Below, piece by piece: positions 8,898 through 15,737 of a stretch of DNA of 39,061 nt; the stretch's first letter is position 1; each line of letters starts with the position of its first letter. The notes under the pieces are model-generated. The model searched no databases, was not told the DNA's origin, and saw only the letters and a list, made by a program, of their open reading frames with translations. The translations under genes were made by a program, and so were the position numbers. This DNA comes from Bacteroidales bacterium (GTDB lineage: Bacteria; Bacteroidota; Bacteroidia; Bacteroidales; WCHB1-69): NCBI GenBank assembly GCA_016285085.1, contig JAEEQA010000013.1, positions 1-39,061 on the forward strand, written 5' to 3'.

Positions 8898-9777
8898 AAT
8901 ACCAATCCAATACTTGTTTAGCGTCCATCTGTTTGGTGAACTGTAATTGTCTGATTCCTGCTACATCACTATAGGATAAAGAGTCGGGATACAACTCTGA
9001 AAGTTGATTCAGCATGTCAATCACCTCCAAATCTGTCATACAGAAAATCAGTCCTACCTCTTGCAAAGTGTCATATGCAATACTATTGTCCTGTTCATCC
9101 TTTATCATAAGCAATGCGAAAAGGAAAACTTGAGGTGTTACCTGTCGTTTGCCTTCTATATTGAAGAAATAGCGGTTCCGTTTGTCATTAAGGTCATCAG
9201 TTTTGTCTTTCTTGTCAGTTTGTCGGAGCAAGTCCAAATCCATCAACAAAGTTGAAAAATCCTCATTGGATTTAGGAACTTTAGGCAGACAATAATTTAG
9301 CAACAACACCCCTATATCTTTTTTGACAGTATTGTCATTATATAGATTCCCCTTTCCTGCATCCATCATTTTGCGTTTCACAAAATTAGCCACTTGCTCT
9401 CTGTCAAATAATCGACGTTCCTTTTGAAGATCAACAAAAAACATCTTGTACAATGATGCCTCTTGGGAGTAAATCAAAAGAAAATGCAACAACCATAATG
9501 TCCCCAAATCTTCTGCAAAAGGATCTTTTCCAGTTTCTGAATCGAAAATATATTCAGAAAGCCAATTCATTTTCGACGCAGTGTTAAGACCAAATGCCTT
9601 ATACCAATACCGAATGGAAGCCACCATGTTTTTACCGACACCCAAATCCACGACAGCTTCTGGAGCATTAAAATCTTTTTCTTCCTTCACGAAGTCATAT
9701 CCCTTTTTAAGCCACAGTGTCTTACAAGGGAAAGATTCGTGTCCAGAAAATGTGTATTTGTTGTTATTTGTTTCCAT
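8890..9777 (-). CDS. sspB: DUF4007 protein, SspB-like
   Basis: A 295-residue protein with the DUF4007 hallmarks: 'FSGHESFPCKTLWLKKG' (10-26) followed by 'AVVDLGVGKNMVASIRYW' (41-58). SspB proteins of single-strand phosphorothioation systems carry DUF4007 and have been reported to nick DNA, giving the entry point for sulfur incorporation. I chose ATG 9777. ATG 9786 is also possible; the longest frame needs a TTG at 9819 and adds residues unlike the family. It is the first gene of the operon, with a good Bacteroidota -7 element at 9865-9872. The family is firm; the biochemical role is transferred by family and context. Confidence 0.88.
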   Translation of the reverse strand: METNNNKYTFSGHESFPCKTLWLKKGYDFVKEEKDFNAPEAVVDLGVGKNMVASIRYWYKAFGLNTASKMNWLSEYIFDSETGKDPFAEDLGTLWLLHFLLIYSQEASLYKMFFVDLQKERRLFDREQVANFVKRKMMDAGKGNLYNDNTVKKDIGVLLLNYCLPKVPKSNEDFSTLLMDLDLLRQTDKKDKTDDLNDKRNRYFFNIEGKRQVTPQVFLFALLMIKDEQDNSIAYDTLQEVGLIFCMTDLEVIDMLNQLSELYPDSLSYSDVAGIRQLQFTKQMDAKQVLDWYYE

Positions 9778-9864
9778 AGGTAGCATATCAGAATCCGAAA
9801 TTGAAATCCCAAAAGCCAATATTTGAGCACTTTAACGCAATTTACATCAGATATTTTAAAGGCG

Positions 9865-9872
9865 CAAAGGTA
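9865..9872 (-). promoter_or_regulatory. Predicted promoter of the defence operon
   Basis: TACCTTTG on the minus strand fits the Bacteroidota -7 consensus TAnnTTTG. It lies about 90 nt upstream of the sspB-like ATG. No clear -33 TTTG or TTG is visible at about 20 nt upstream, so strength is uncertain. Confidence 0.6.
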
Positions 9873-10011
9873 AAAAATTATTCGATACTTCAGACTATAA
9901 TTCTTTCTAACTATCTGTTTTTGTATTGCCATACTTCTGTTCAACGATGTATCTCTCTCCCCCTTTTCCGCGTCATCACCCTCCCCGTCCTTCCATTGAA
10001 AGGTTTTTCAG

Positions 10012-10246
10012 TTACACTTCCCACACGGGCATTTGTTTCCAATTCTCAGGGAAGCCCATCTCTTTTGGAGTGAGAAGCAGAAGGTTTGCCATTGTCCTGA
10101 AACGGGTAAGTGAATGCCCGTAGCCGATAATAGCTTATGTTTTGCAAATAGCGGCTTGCATGGACTTTGTCAGAGAAGTTCAAACCCCTTTGTTCAAGAC
10201 GGTCAATTTGTTCCTCAATGGTGAGAGGACGTTTTGTGTACTGCAT
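10012..10246 (-). pseudogene. Abi_2-family abortive-infection gene remnant
   Basis: The frame from ATG 10246 encodes MQYTKRPLTIEEQIDRLEQR and continues through 'YLQNISYYRLRAFTYPFQD', the classic N-terminus of Abi_2 (AbiD/AbiF-like) proteins, then diverges and stops at 10046. In another frame the DNA just downstream encodes 'EMGFPENWKQMPVWEV' and stops at 10014-10012; this matches the usual C-terminal end of the same family. Only about 75 codons of a roughly 300-codon gene remain, so an internal deletion with a frame change has removed the middle. An in-frame upstream extension to 10336 exists but is not family-like. It sits immediately upstream of the phosphorothioation operon, in the same orientation. 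Confidence 0.8.
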
Positions 10247-10325
10247 AATTAACGATTGTCTATAGGACTCGAAGACCTCCCTGGTGCGCTGTTCTAATGG
10301 GAAGCGTGGGAGGTCATATCGGCGG

Positions 10326-10333
10326 CAAAAATA
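10326..10333 (-). promoter_or_regulatory. Predicted promoter of the Abi remnant
   Basis: TATTTTTG on the minus strand matches TAnnTTTG, about 80 nt upstream of the Abi start. The inverted repeat at 10334-10365 abuts it on the upstream side, where the -33 region would lie. Confidence 0.5.
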
Positions 10334-10365
10334 CAACTAATTTTTTAATATTTCACAATTAGTTG
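10334..10365. repeat. Inverted repeat beside the Abi promoter
   Basis: Arms CAACTAATT (10334-10342) and AATTAGTTG (10357-10365) are perfect 9-bp complements around a 14-bp AT-rich spacer. Possible operator or hairpin; no known regulator motif recognised. Confidence 0.5.
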
Positions 10366-10459
10366 ATATTTTTTGATGTTTGCAGGTTTCTCCCTCTTTT
10401 CCGCGGCAGCACAGTTACCTTCTACTTCCTACCTTCTACCTCTTACTTTTTGCCATCAT

Positions 10460-10501
10460 CTACTACCCCGGCCTTCGGCCACCCCTTCTACATAGAAGGG
10501 G
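10460..10501. repeat. CCCCGGCCTTCGGCC hairpin element
   Basis: A composite of two hairpins: GGCC-TTC-GGCC, then CCCCTTCTA...AGAAGGGG (10482-10501). The first part, CTACTACCCCGGCCTTCGGC and following bases, recurs at 39035-39061 with one base changed, so this is a dispersed element rather than a one-off structure. Confidence 0.7.
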
Positions 10502-10539
10502 AACTATTACCCCATCATTCCGTCACCGCCGCCCGTGCC

Positions 10540-10570
10540 GCGGGTGCCTTCGACAGGCTCAGGCACCCGC
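10540..10570. repeat. REP-like hairpin with TTCGACAGGCTCA loop
   Basis: Perfect 9-bp arms GCGGGTGCC (10540-10548) and GGCACCCGC (10562-10570) enclose TTCGACAGGCTCA. The loop sequence resembles a REP-type core found in many bacterial genomes. It lies downstream of the macro-like gene and could end transcription, but no T-run follows on the minus strand. Confidence 0.6.
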
Positions 10571-10617
10571 TACGATCTCAAGCGCCCTCGGTGGTTGAGC
10601 CTGCCGCTCCCGCCACC

Positions 10618-11019
10618 TTACAGCACCTCCCAGAACACCTGGGGCAAGTACACGTTCGCCAACGCGGTGGCTTCACGAAAGAGCGGGGCTACCTCGCCGG
10701 GCGTGTAGCCCGCAATGCCGCACCCTACGGCGGTGACGAGGAACGTGAGTTCGGGATGGGCCTTGGCACAGGCGATGAAGTGCTCCACCGCTTTCTTCAG
10801 CGAGGCGTCACCCTCCATGGTGGGAAGGGCGTACGTGCGGCCGGTGAGTCCCTCGCCCACACCCCACTCGGCGCCGAACTTCTTGTGCGCATACCACGCC
10901 GCCCCGCCGCCGTGGGCTCCCTGAATGTTGCTGCCAAAGACAAAAACCTCGTTTGCGCCGAGGTCGGAAATCCGGTCCGACGCAATGCGGCGACCGTTGA
11001 TGATTTGGGTGTTTTCCAT
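10618..11019 (-). CDS. Macro-like A1S_2505-type protein
   Basis: A 133-residue protein. The sequence 'EVFVFGSNIQGAHGGGAAWY' (residues 24-43) and the later 'VTAVGCGIAGYTPGEVAPLF' follow the pattern of the A1S_2505 phage-related family, which resembles macro (ADP-ribose-binding) domains: a strand, a glycine-rich loop, a 'YALPT' segment and a 'GCGIAG' loop. No catalytic role can be read from the sequence. It starts 19 nt after the acid phosphatase stop and may be co-transcribed with it. The family often occurs in prophages and accessory regions, but composition here resembles the GC-rich neighbours. I am fairly sure of the fold family and unsure of function. Confidence 0.75.
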   Translation of the reverse strand: MENTQIINGRRIASDRISDLGANEVFVFGSNIQGAHGGGAAWYAHKKFGAEWGVGEGLTGRTYALPTMEGDASLKKAVEHFIACAKAHPELTFLVTAVGCGIAGYTPGEVAPLFREATALANVYLPQVFWEVL

Positions 11020-11038
11020 GGGTTAAAGTGTTTGGTTT

Positions 11039-11773
11039 TTATTTTTGGGGAATTCCTTTTTTCCGTACAAATTCCGCTTTGGCCCGCTCCATCTGCTCGC
11101 GGAAAGCCGGACTGCCTTGCAACGCCGCATAACCGATGCTGGCGGCCACACGGCTGGCATCCACGTCGCTCTGCCAGTGCGCCCCCTCAATGACGCGGCT
11201 CTCCCCATACATCCAGCCACGGGCGAAGATGGTGTCGGCACGGGCAGGGTTGATTTCCGCCAACAGAAGGGCGGTCACCCAGCCGCGCGCCGTGTGCCCC
11301 GACGGATAGCTCCCCTCACCGCGCACTTCCGCCTCCGTCTCGGGCGAGAGAAGGTGCTCGTTGTACATCTCGAACGGACGGAGCCGGTGGTAGTACGCCT
11401 TGGGCGCCACCCGCATCTGGTCGGTGGTGACAAGACTGGTTTCCAGCAGTTTCCAGATTTCCGGAGTCTCCGTTCTCGAAATGGTCAGTCCGAACGGAAT
11501 GTTGAACTCGGCAAACAGTGCCTCGTATGACCATACCGCATCGCGCTTGGCAATGGCGGCCCGTTCGGAATCCAGCCGCTGGGTTTTCCCCCATTGGTAG
11601 CGCACCACGTCGTTGGCGAACTCCGGGCTGTCGAAGGCGGGCGGGGCTGGCAGACATTTGATCAGGTCGGGCAGATCCTGCGTGCTGAAATAGGGTTGCA
11701 CAGCATCCTGCTGCGCCCAGACATTCACCGTTGTCAACAAGGCAACGGTTGCAATGAGCAGAAATCGTTTCAT
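11039..11773 (-). CDS. phoN: Class A nonspecific acid phosphatase (PAP2 fold), secreted
   Basis: A 244-residue protein with a signal peptide (cleavage probably after VWA at 18-20). It has all three phosphatase motifs: K125-x6-R132-P133, PSGH at 157-160, and S192-R193-x5-H199-x3-D203. H199 is the expected phospho-accepting histidine and H160 the acid. 'GEGSYPSGHT' and 'ESRVIEGAHWQSDVDA' are close to PhoN-type enzymes, which strip phosphate from many organic monoesters in the periplasm. It lies 33 nt after the YbbR-like gene. In many Bacteroidota coaE follows ybbR at this point; here it is replaced by this gene. Confidence 0.92.
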   Translation of the reverse strand: MKRFLLIATVALLTTVNVWAQQDAVQPYFSTQDLPDLIKCLPAPPAFDSPEFANDVVRYQWGKTQRLDSERAAIAKRDAVWSYEALFAEFNIPFGLTISRTETPEIWKLLETSLVTTDQMRVAPKAYYHRLRPFEMYNEHLLSPETEAEVRGEGSYPSGHTARGWVTALLLAEINPARADTIFARGWMYGESRVIEGAHWQSDVDASRVAASIGYAALQGSPAFREQMERAKAEFVRKKGIPQK

Positions 11774-11806
11774 CGTTATGGTTTATTTGATTGCAAGCGC
11801 AACGCC

Positions 11807-12256
11807 TCAGTTCTCCAGATAAATGGTGATCTCGTACGGCGATTCCACATCCACAAAGAATTCGTTCAGGCCGTCAAGGTCGCGGATGTAGTCCTTCAGC
11901 TCGTTCTTGGTGAAGCGGTAGGTATTGAGTCCGAGGCCCTTGTGAACGGTCAGCTTGCGGATGTCAAGGTTTATGGTGCGGTTCTTCTCCTGGAAACGGG
12001 GCATGAGGTAGTAGAACCCTTTGGTTTTGAAAGTGAGGGCGAGCGACGGGTCGGAGCAGGTTGCGGCAGTTTTGCCCTCGGGCAGGTCGGAGCAGGTGAT
12101 GGCATAGTCCATCGTTACCTCGTATTCGCGCGAGAAGGTGAGAAAAGCCCATATCAACGCACTGATAACAAGGCAGATAATGAAAGTTATGGAGGGCAAC
12201 TTTATCCGTTTGCCCTCCCGTTTCTCCTGTTTTTCGTTGTTATTTGTTGGTTCCAT
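11807..12256 (-). CDS. YbbR-like membrane-anchored protein
   Basis: A 149-residue protein if started at ATG 12256, which overlaps the 3' end of yajC by 17 nt; a longer frame from 12286 overlaps more and adds no family-like sequence. A charged N-terminus (KQEKREGKRIK) precedes one transmembrane helix (ITFIICLVISALIWAFLTF) and an extracytoplasmic YbbR-like beta domain. Full CdaR proteins have several YbbR repeats; this short single-repeat form is usual in the Bacteroidota nusB-yajC cluster. The role in Bacteroidota is not established; in Firmicutes CdaR regulates the c-di-AMP cyclase CdaA. Confidence 0.75.
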   Translation of the reverse strand: MEPTNNNEKQEKREGKRIKLPSITFIICLVISALIWAFLTFSREYEVTMDYAITCSDLPEGKTAATCSDPSLALTFKTKGFYYLMPRFQEKNRTINLDIRKLTVHKGLGLNTYRFTKNELKDYIRDLDGLNEFFVDVESPYEITIYLEN

Positions 12257-12563
12257 TTTCGTCAACAGCGATAGCCGCTTTTTCAACTTTCAATTTCACA
12301 TCGCCATCCACTCTGATGACAAACGTGGTGTCCTGCACTTCGCAGATTTCGCCATGGATACCGCCGATGGTGACCACATGGTCGCCTTTCTTGAGGGCTT
12401 CGCGGGCTTCCTGCACCTTTTTCTGCCGTTTCTGCTGCGGACGGATCATGAACAGCCAGAAAATAAGAATGATGGCAACAAAGAAAATCAACATTTGCCA
12501 GCCACCGCCACCGGTTTGACCTTCAGCGGGAGGAGCCATTAATAAAAAGAATAAATTGTTCAT
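12240..12563 (-). CDS. yajC: Preprotein translocase subunit YajC
   Basis: A 107-residue protein of normal YajC length. A Gly-rich N-terminal segment leads to one membrane helix (MLIFFVAIILIFWLFMI), then the family signature 'RPQQKRQKK' and a cytoplasmic domain with 'LKKGDHVVTIGGIHGEI'. YajC associates with SecD/SecF to aid Sec-dependent export. It is flanked by the DUF1573 lipoprotein gene upstream and the YbbR-like gene, whose start it overlaps. Confidence 0.95.
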   Translation of the reverse strand: MNNLFFLLMAPPAEGQTGGGGWQMLIFFVAIILIFWLFMIRPQQKRQKKVQEAREALKKGDHVVTIGGIHGEICEVQDTTFVIRVDGDVKLKVEKAAIAVDENGTNK

Positions 12564-12711
12564 AGTTAAGATGTTAAAATGTTATGATGTTAAAATGTTA
12601 AAATGTTAAGATGTTTATTCGGTTATTCGGTTATTCGGTTATTTCTAAATTACTATACCCTAATCACTATCCCCTAATCACTAAACCCTATCCCCTATTC
12701 ACTATCCCCTA
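12564..12711. repeat. Simple tandem repeats between DUF1573 gene and yajC
   Basis: Three blocks of short tandem repeats fill the gap: copies of ATGTTAAA/ATGTTAAG (12570-12613), three and a half copies of TTATTCGG (12614-12643), and loose copies of CACTATCCCCTAAT (about 12650-12712). No promoter or gene was seen in it. Confidence 0.75.
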
Positions 12712-13161
12712 CTACGGGATCTTGACGTCTGCGGTGATACGCAGCAGGGTGCGGGTGGGATAGGTGTTTGCGGACACGGTCACCACATTGGTGGTGGGCC
12801 CGAGTTTGGTCTTGGAGTCGAAGGTGACCTTGATTTCGGAGGTTTCGCCGGGCTTGATGGGGGCTCTGGGCGGGGTGGAGGTTGTGCAGCCGCAGGAGGC
12901 GTGCGCCGAGCTGATGATGAGGTCCGACTTGCCCGTGTTGGTGAAGACGAAGGTGTGGCTGAGCCGCTCACCCTGCATCACCGTGCCGAAGTCGTACTCC
13001 GTTTCCTTGAACTCGATCTTGGGGCCGTTGTCGTCTTTGACGGACACGCTGCCGCCCTCCGCCGTCACGGGGTTGTGCACCACCGGCTCTTTCGACCCGC
13101 AGCCGCTTATTACCGCCGCCAGCAGCAGTGCCATTAGTGTTGTGTAGATTCGTTTTGTCAT
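12712..13161 (-). CDS. DUF1573 lipoprotein
   Basis: A 149-residue protein from ATG 13161. The N-terminus MTKRIYTTLMALLLAAVISG followed by Cys is a lipoprotein signal with lipobox ending in ISGC. An upstream in-frame ATG at 13209 would place 16 extra residues before the signal peptide and runs into the 13176-13238 repeat, so I rejected it. The DUF1573 beta-sandwich is marked by 'EYDFGTVMQGERLSHTFVFT' and 'ASCGCTT'. The function of DUF1573 is unknown. It sits between nusB and yajC, its usual neighbours in Bacteroidota. Confidence 0.88.
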   Translation of the reverse strand: MTKRIYTTLMALLLAAVISGCGSKEPVVHNPVTAEGGSVSVKDDNGPKIEFKETEYDFGTVMQGERLSHTFVFTNTGKSDLIISSAHASCGCTTSTPPRAPIKPGETSEIKVTFDSKTKLGPTTNVVTVSANTYPTRTLLRITADVKIP

Positions 13162-13175
13162 ATCTTGTATCGTTG

Positions 13176-13319
13176 GTCGCAGGGGCTTGCGCCCCCTGCT
13201 TGTAGTCATATCACCCCTGCGGGGTTCTCTATCGGTATGTTATCTTTGTTGTCATAGTCGCAGGGGCTGAAGCGCCCTGCTTGTAGTCATATCACCCCTG
13301 CGGGGTTCTCTATCGGTAT
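13176..13319. repeat. Two 63-bp direct repeats with GCAGGGGC hairpin
   Basis: Copies at 13176-13238 and 13257-13319 share GTCGCAGGGGC..., then CCCTGCTTGTAGTCATATCA and CCCCTGCGGGGTTCTCTATC followed by GGTAT. Each begins with a GCAGGG...CCCTGC hairpin and contains a second short hairpin, CCCCTGCGGGG. They differ mainly in the first hairpin's loop. Located between nusB and the DUF1573 gene. Confidence 0.85.
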
Positions 13320-13323
13320 TATT

Positions 13324-13389
13324 TTCTAATCACTAATCCCTATCCCCTATTCACTATCCCCTAATCACTATCCACTATCCCCTAATCCC
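13324..13389. repeat. CTATCCCCTAATCA-type simple repeat
   Basis: Five or so degenerate copies of CACTATCCCCTAAT directly after the nusB stop codon. The same word occurs at 12650-12712 and, in the other orientation, at 38918-38949. Confidence 0.7.
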
Positions 13390-14337
13390 CTACGTCACAA
13401 TCAGTCCGCGGCCCGTTTTGTTGAGATTCCCTTCCCGACGGAGGTCGTTGGCGATCTTGTCGATGAGGCCGTTGATGAAGGTGCCGCTCTTTTCGGAGCC
13501 GTAGGTTTTGGCGATTTCGATGTATTCGTTGATCGTGACCTTCACGGGAATGCTCGGGAACTCCATCAGTTCGCAGAGAGCCATCTTCATCAGGATCATA
13601 TCGGTGCCGATGATGCGCTCGGCTTCCCAGTTGTGGAGGTTCTTCTCGATGATGTCGTAGTACTTCTCATCGTTTTCCACGGTTTTGGTGAAAAGTTCCT
13701 TGTAGAACTTCACATCCTCCACCTCATCTTTGTACAGCGGGGAGACAGGCACCTGCTCCTGACTGGCCTTCCAGAATACAACGTTTTGATAAACAATGAG
13801 AAGGGCATCGTTGTAGTCATCGTACCAATGCAGGTTTTTCTCCTCAAGGAACCAGTGGAGCAGTTCGCTTTGGGCCAGCACCTTTTCAATGATGGCGAGG
13901 ACAAGCTCCTTGTCGGCCTTGTACGATTGCGCGGGGGCGCTCATACAGGCGGCGTATTCCGGCAGTTCGGTGATGGCGGCGTAGATCTTGGAAATCAGCT
14001 CCACCTGCGTGCTCCAGTTGACGTGGAGGGCGTTCCACTTTCTTTGCAAGGCGGCGCACTCCTCCATTTGCTTGATGACCAAATTGTCCACGAAGCGGGT
14101 GTTGGGGTTGAGGTCTTCTTCGGTGGGGAAGTTCTTGTTTTTCAGCTCTTCCAACTTGGCGAGGGCATAATCCTTGACTTCCGGAAGAAGGGAAAAGAAG
14201 TAGTATGAAAGGTCGCTGCAGCTTTGGATGGCCTTGCCCAGTTTTTTCAATCCGTCGGCAATGGTTTCGCCGGGGTTCGCAGTACGGGCGTACAGGCCCT
14301 GCATCACCTTGATTCTCAAATATCTTCTGCTAATCAT
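13390..14337 (-). CDS. nusB: Transcription antitermination factor NusB (long form)
   Basis: A 315-residue protein. It begins 'MISRRYLRIKVMQGLYA', the NusB opening helix, and ends with the conserved C-terminal NusB domain: 'NLHNWEAERIIGTDMILMKMALCELMEFPSIPVKVTINEYIEIAKTYGSEKSGTFING' read across residues about 230-290. The total length is about twice that of E. coli NusB because of a helical insert, the usual Bacteroidota form. NusB binds boxA RNA with NusE to support rRNA transcription. A -7 element at 14357-14364 gives a leader of only about 13 nt. It heads the cluster nusB / DUF1573 / yajC / ybbR-like. Confidence 0.93.
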   Translation of the reverse strand: MISRRYLRIKVMQGLYARTANPGETIADGLKKLGKAIQSCSDLSYYFFSLLPEVKDYALAKLEELKNKNFPTEEDLNPNTRFVDNLVIKQMEECAALQRKWNALHVNWSTQVELISKIYAAITELPEYAACMSAPAQSYKADKELVLAIIEKVLAQSELLHWFLEEKNLHWYDDYNDALLIVYQNVVFWKASQEQVPVSPLYKDEVEDVKFYKELFTKTVENDEKYYDIIEKNLHNWEAERIIGTDMILMKMALCELMEFPSIPVKVTINEYIEIAKTYGSEKSGTFINGLIDKIANDLRREGNLNKTGRGLIVT

Positions 14338-14356
14338 CGTTTAAAATTTGAAGCGG

Positions 14357-14364
14357 CAAAGATA
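14357..14364 (-). promoter_or_regulatory. Predicted nusB promoter
   Basis: TATCTTTG on the minus strand fits TAnnTTTG exactly and lies 20 nt upstream of the nusB ATG, implying a very short leader. Confidence 0.65.
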
Positions 14365-14394
14365 CAACTTTTTGTGGAAATGTTTTTCGTCCGT

Positions 14395-14460
14395 CCAACC
14401 TTTCACTTTTCACCTTTCGCTTCCCAATTTTCAGTTCTCAATTCTCAGTTTTCAATTTTC
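14395..14460. repeat. CAGTTTTCAATTTTC-type repeat at a gene end
   Basis: A run of TTTCACTTTTCACCTTTCGC-like and CAATTTTCAGTTCTCAATTC-like copies (period about 11-13 bp). Its right edge extends into the 3' end of the 14452-15711 gene and supplies its last codons and TGA stop. Related copies are at 21561-21592 and 32628-32650. Confidence 0.75.
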
Positions 14461-15711
14461 GTACACCAGCCGATACAAATTATACAACAGCATGTAGTCC
14501 AGCATGTTGGCGTCGCCGGTTACGGAAGTGTGCCACGGGCAGAAAAGCGACAGCGAGTGCCACGGCGCCGCCGTCCGCACCTCTTCACCACCGACTTCGC
14601 TCGTGATGCACCCGCTCGCAGGCGCGGCATTGAGGTACGCCTCGTACCGCTCCTTCGGAAGCAACTCACGCCCCTCGGTGCCGTGCAGCACCAGGTTGAT
14701 GAGCGGCAAATGCGGGAATATCAGCGACTGCTGCATATCGGGGCGGCGGCGCACCACCTTGTCGCACGTCTCCACCATCCACTGGTAACAGTCCTGCCGG
14801 CCGGCGCCGTCGTTCAGCACCGCCGCCAGCGACAGCACCCCGTACCATGTGAAGTGCCCGTCGCGGTCAATCAGCACATTCTGCTGCAACAGGTTCCACG
14901 TGTTCCGCCACTGCGGTTTGTCGGAGCGACCGGCGTGCAGGTTCCGCCCCGCCAGCCTCGTCCCGATCTCGCCGTGGGCGTACTGCAGCCACTGGATGTC
15001 GCCCTCCTTCTGCACCACCGCCCCCGTCACGGGGTTCATGATCTGCCAATGGGCCCGCCCGTTCCCGTCGGTATATTGCATCCCACGCACCATCCGCCCG
15101 GCAAGCTCCGCCACCTCACGGTGCAGCAATGTGTCGTCCACCAACTTCTGTATCAGAGCGAAACCGAGGTAGCTGGCCCACGCCTGATCCTGCGAGGGAG
15201 CGTTGCGGCGGGCATCGGTGTGCCCGCAATAATACGTGTAGTCGCTGTTTACATAGCGGACTTTCAGGGAGGGGGCCATCTCCCTCCCCACATCGTCACG
15301 GATATAGAACCCGTTGAGTTCCTGCGGGGTCGTGTCGCCGAAGCAACGTTCGGCACTGAGGTCGAGGCGACGGTACACGTCAAGGGCCAGACGCAGCTCC
15401 CGGAGCGTGGCTGCCGTGTTCTCCCCGTCCCGCTGCTTCAGGGCGTACTCGGTGGCCAGCACGGCCAGATAGTGCCCCTGCCACCACACCGCGTCGCCCC
15501 AGTGCCCCATCCTCTCGCCCCTGTACAGATAGCGCCTCTCCATCGGCAGGTGCGAACCCTTCACCGAGGCATCGCCCGTAAAGAGCATCATCTCGCTATT
15601 CAAACGCTGCCGGAAATAGCGGTACTTGACCGCGTTTTCCTCAGGTGTCTGCGATATCAAAGGGAGGACCAACGTCCACAAAAAGAGCCAAAGAAGCGTT
15701 TTTTTCATCAC
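14452..15711 (-). CDS. Secreted protein of unknown function (alpha-rich)
   Basis: A 419-residue protein. An N-terminal signal peptide (KKTLLWLFLWTLVLPLISQ) predicts export. The mature part is rich in Trp, Tyr and helices ('GDAVWWQGHYLAVLATEYAL', 'DQAWASYLGFALIQKLVDD'), a pattern seen in alpha/alpha-toroid proteins such as some glycoside-active enzymes, but I recognise no catalytic motif and do not assign one. There is no T9SS sorting domain. The last two residues and stop lie in the intergenic repeat. It is upstream of nusB, which has its own promoter. The start could be the first or second Met. Confidence 0.8.
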   Translation of the reverse strand: MMKKTLLWLFLWTLVLPLISQTPEENAVKYRYFRQRLNSEMMLFTGDASVKGSHLPMERRYLYRGERMGHWGDAVWWQGHYLAVLATEYALKQRDGENTAATLRELRLALDVYRRLDLSAERCFGDTTPQELNGFYIRDDVGREMAPSLKVRYVNSDYTYYCGHTDARRNAPSQDQAWASYLGFALIQKLVDDTLLHREVAELAGRMVRGMQYTDGNGRAHWQIMNPVTGAVVQKEGDIQWLQYAHGEIGTRLAGRNLHAGRSDKPQWRNTWNLLQQNVLIDRDGHFTWYGVLSLAAVLNDGAGRQDCYQWMVETCDKVVRRRPDMQQSLIFPHLPLINLVLHGTEGRELLPKERYEAYLNAAPASGCITSEVGGEEVRTAAPWHSLSLFCPWHTSVTGDANMLDYMLLYNLYRLVYEN

Positions 15712-15737
15712 TTGAAATTTGTGCAGAAACTGAAACG

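Larger units (their letters stand above)
10366..10617. other. Gene-free gap with dispersed repeats
   Basis: No gene is supported between the Abi promoter region and the end of the macro-like gene. The gap begins with a pyrimidine-rich stretch made of loose copies of CTTCTACC/CTACTT, then holds the CCCCGGCCTTCGGCC element (10460-10501) and the GCGGGTGCC hairpin (10540-10570). Long plus-strand frames across it are antisense shadows of downstream genes. Confidence 0.6.

Noticed and set aside
1..9777. Classic Dnd (DndBCDE) or BREX system
   Set aside because: No DndD/DndE, PglX methyltransferase or PglZ phosphatase is present; DUF4007 points to an Ssp-type module instead. A GIY-YIG and PLD-helicase do not fit BREX.
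10363..11193. Long plus-strand open frame over 10.4-11.2 kb
   Set aside because: It is antisense to the macro-like and acid phosphatase genes in GC-rich DNA and its product is low-complexity without family features.
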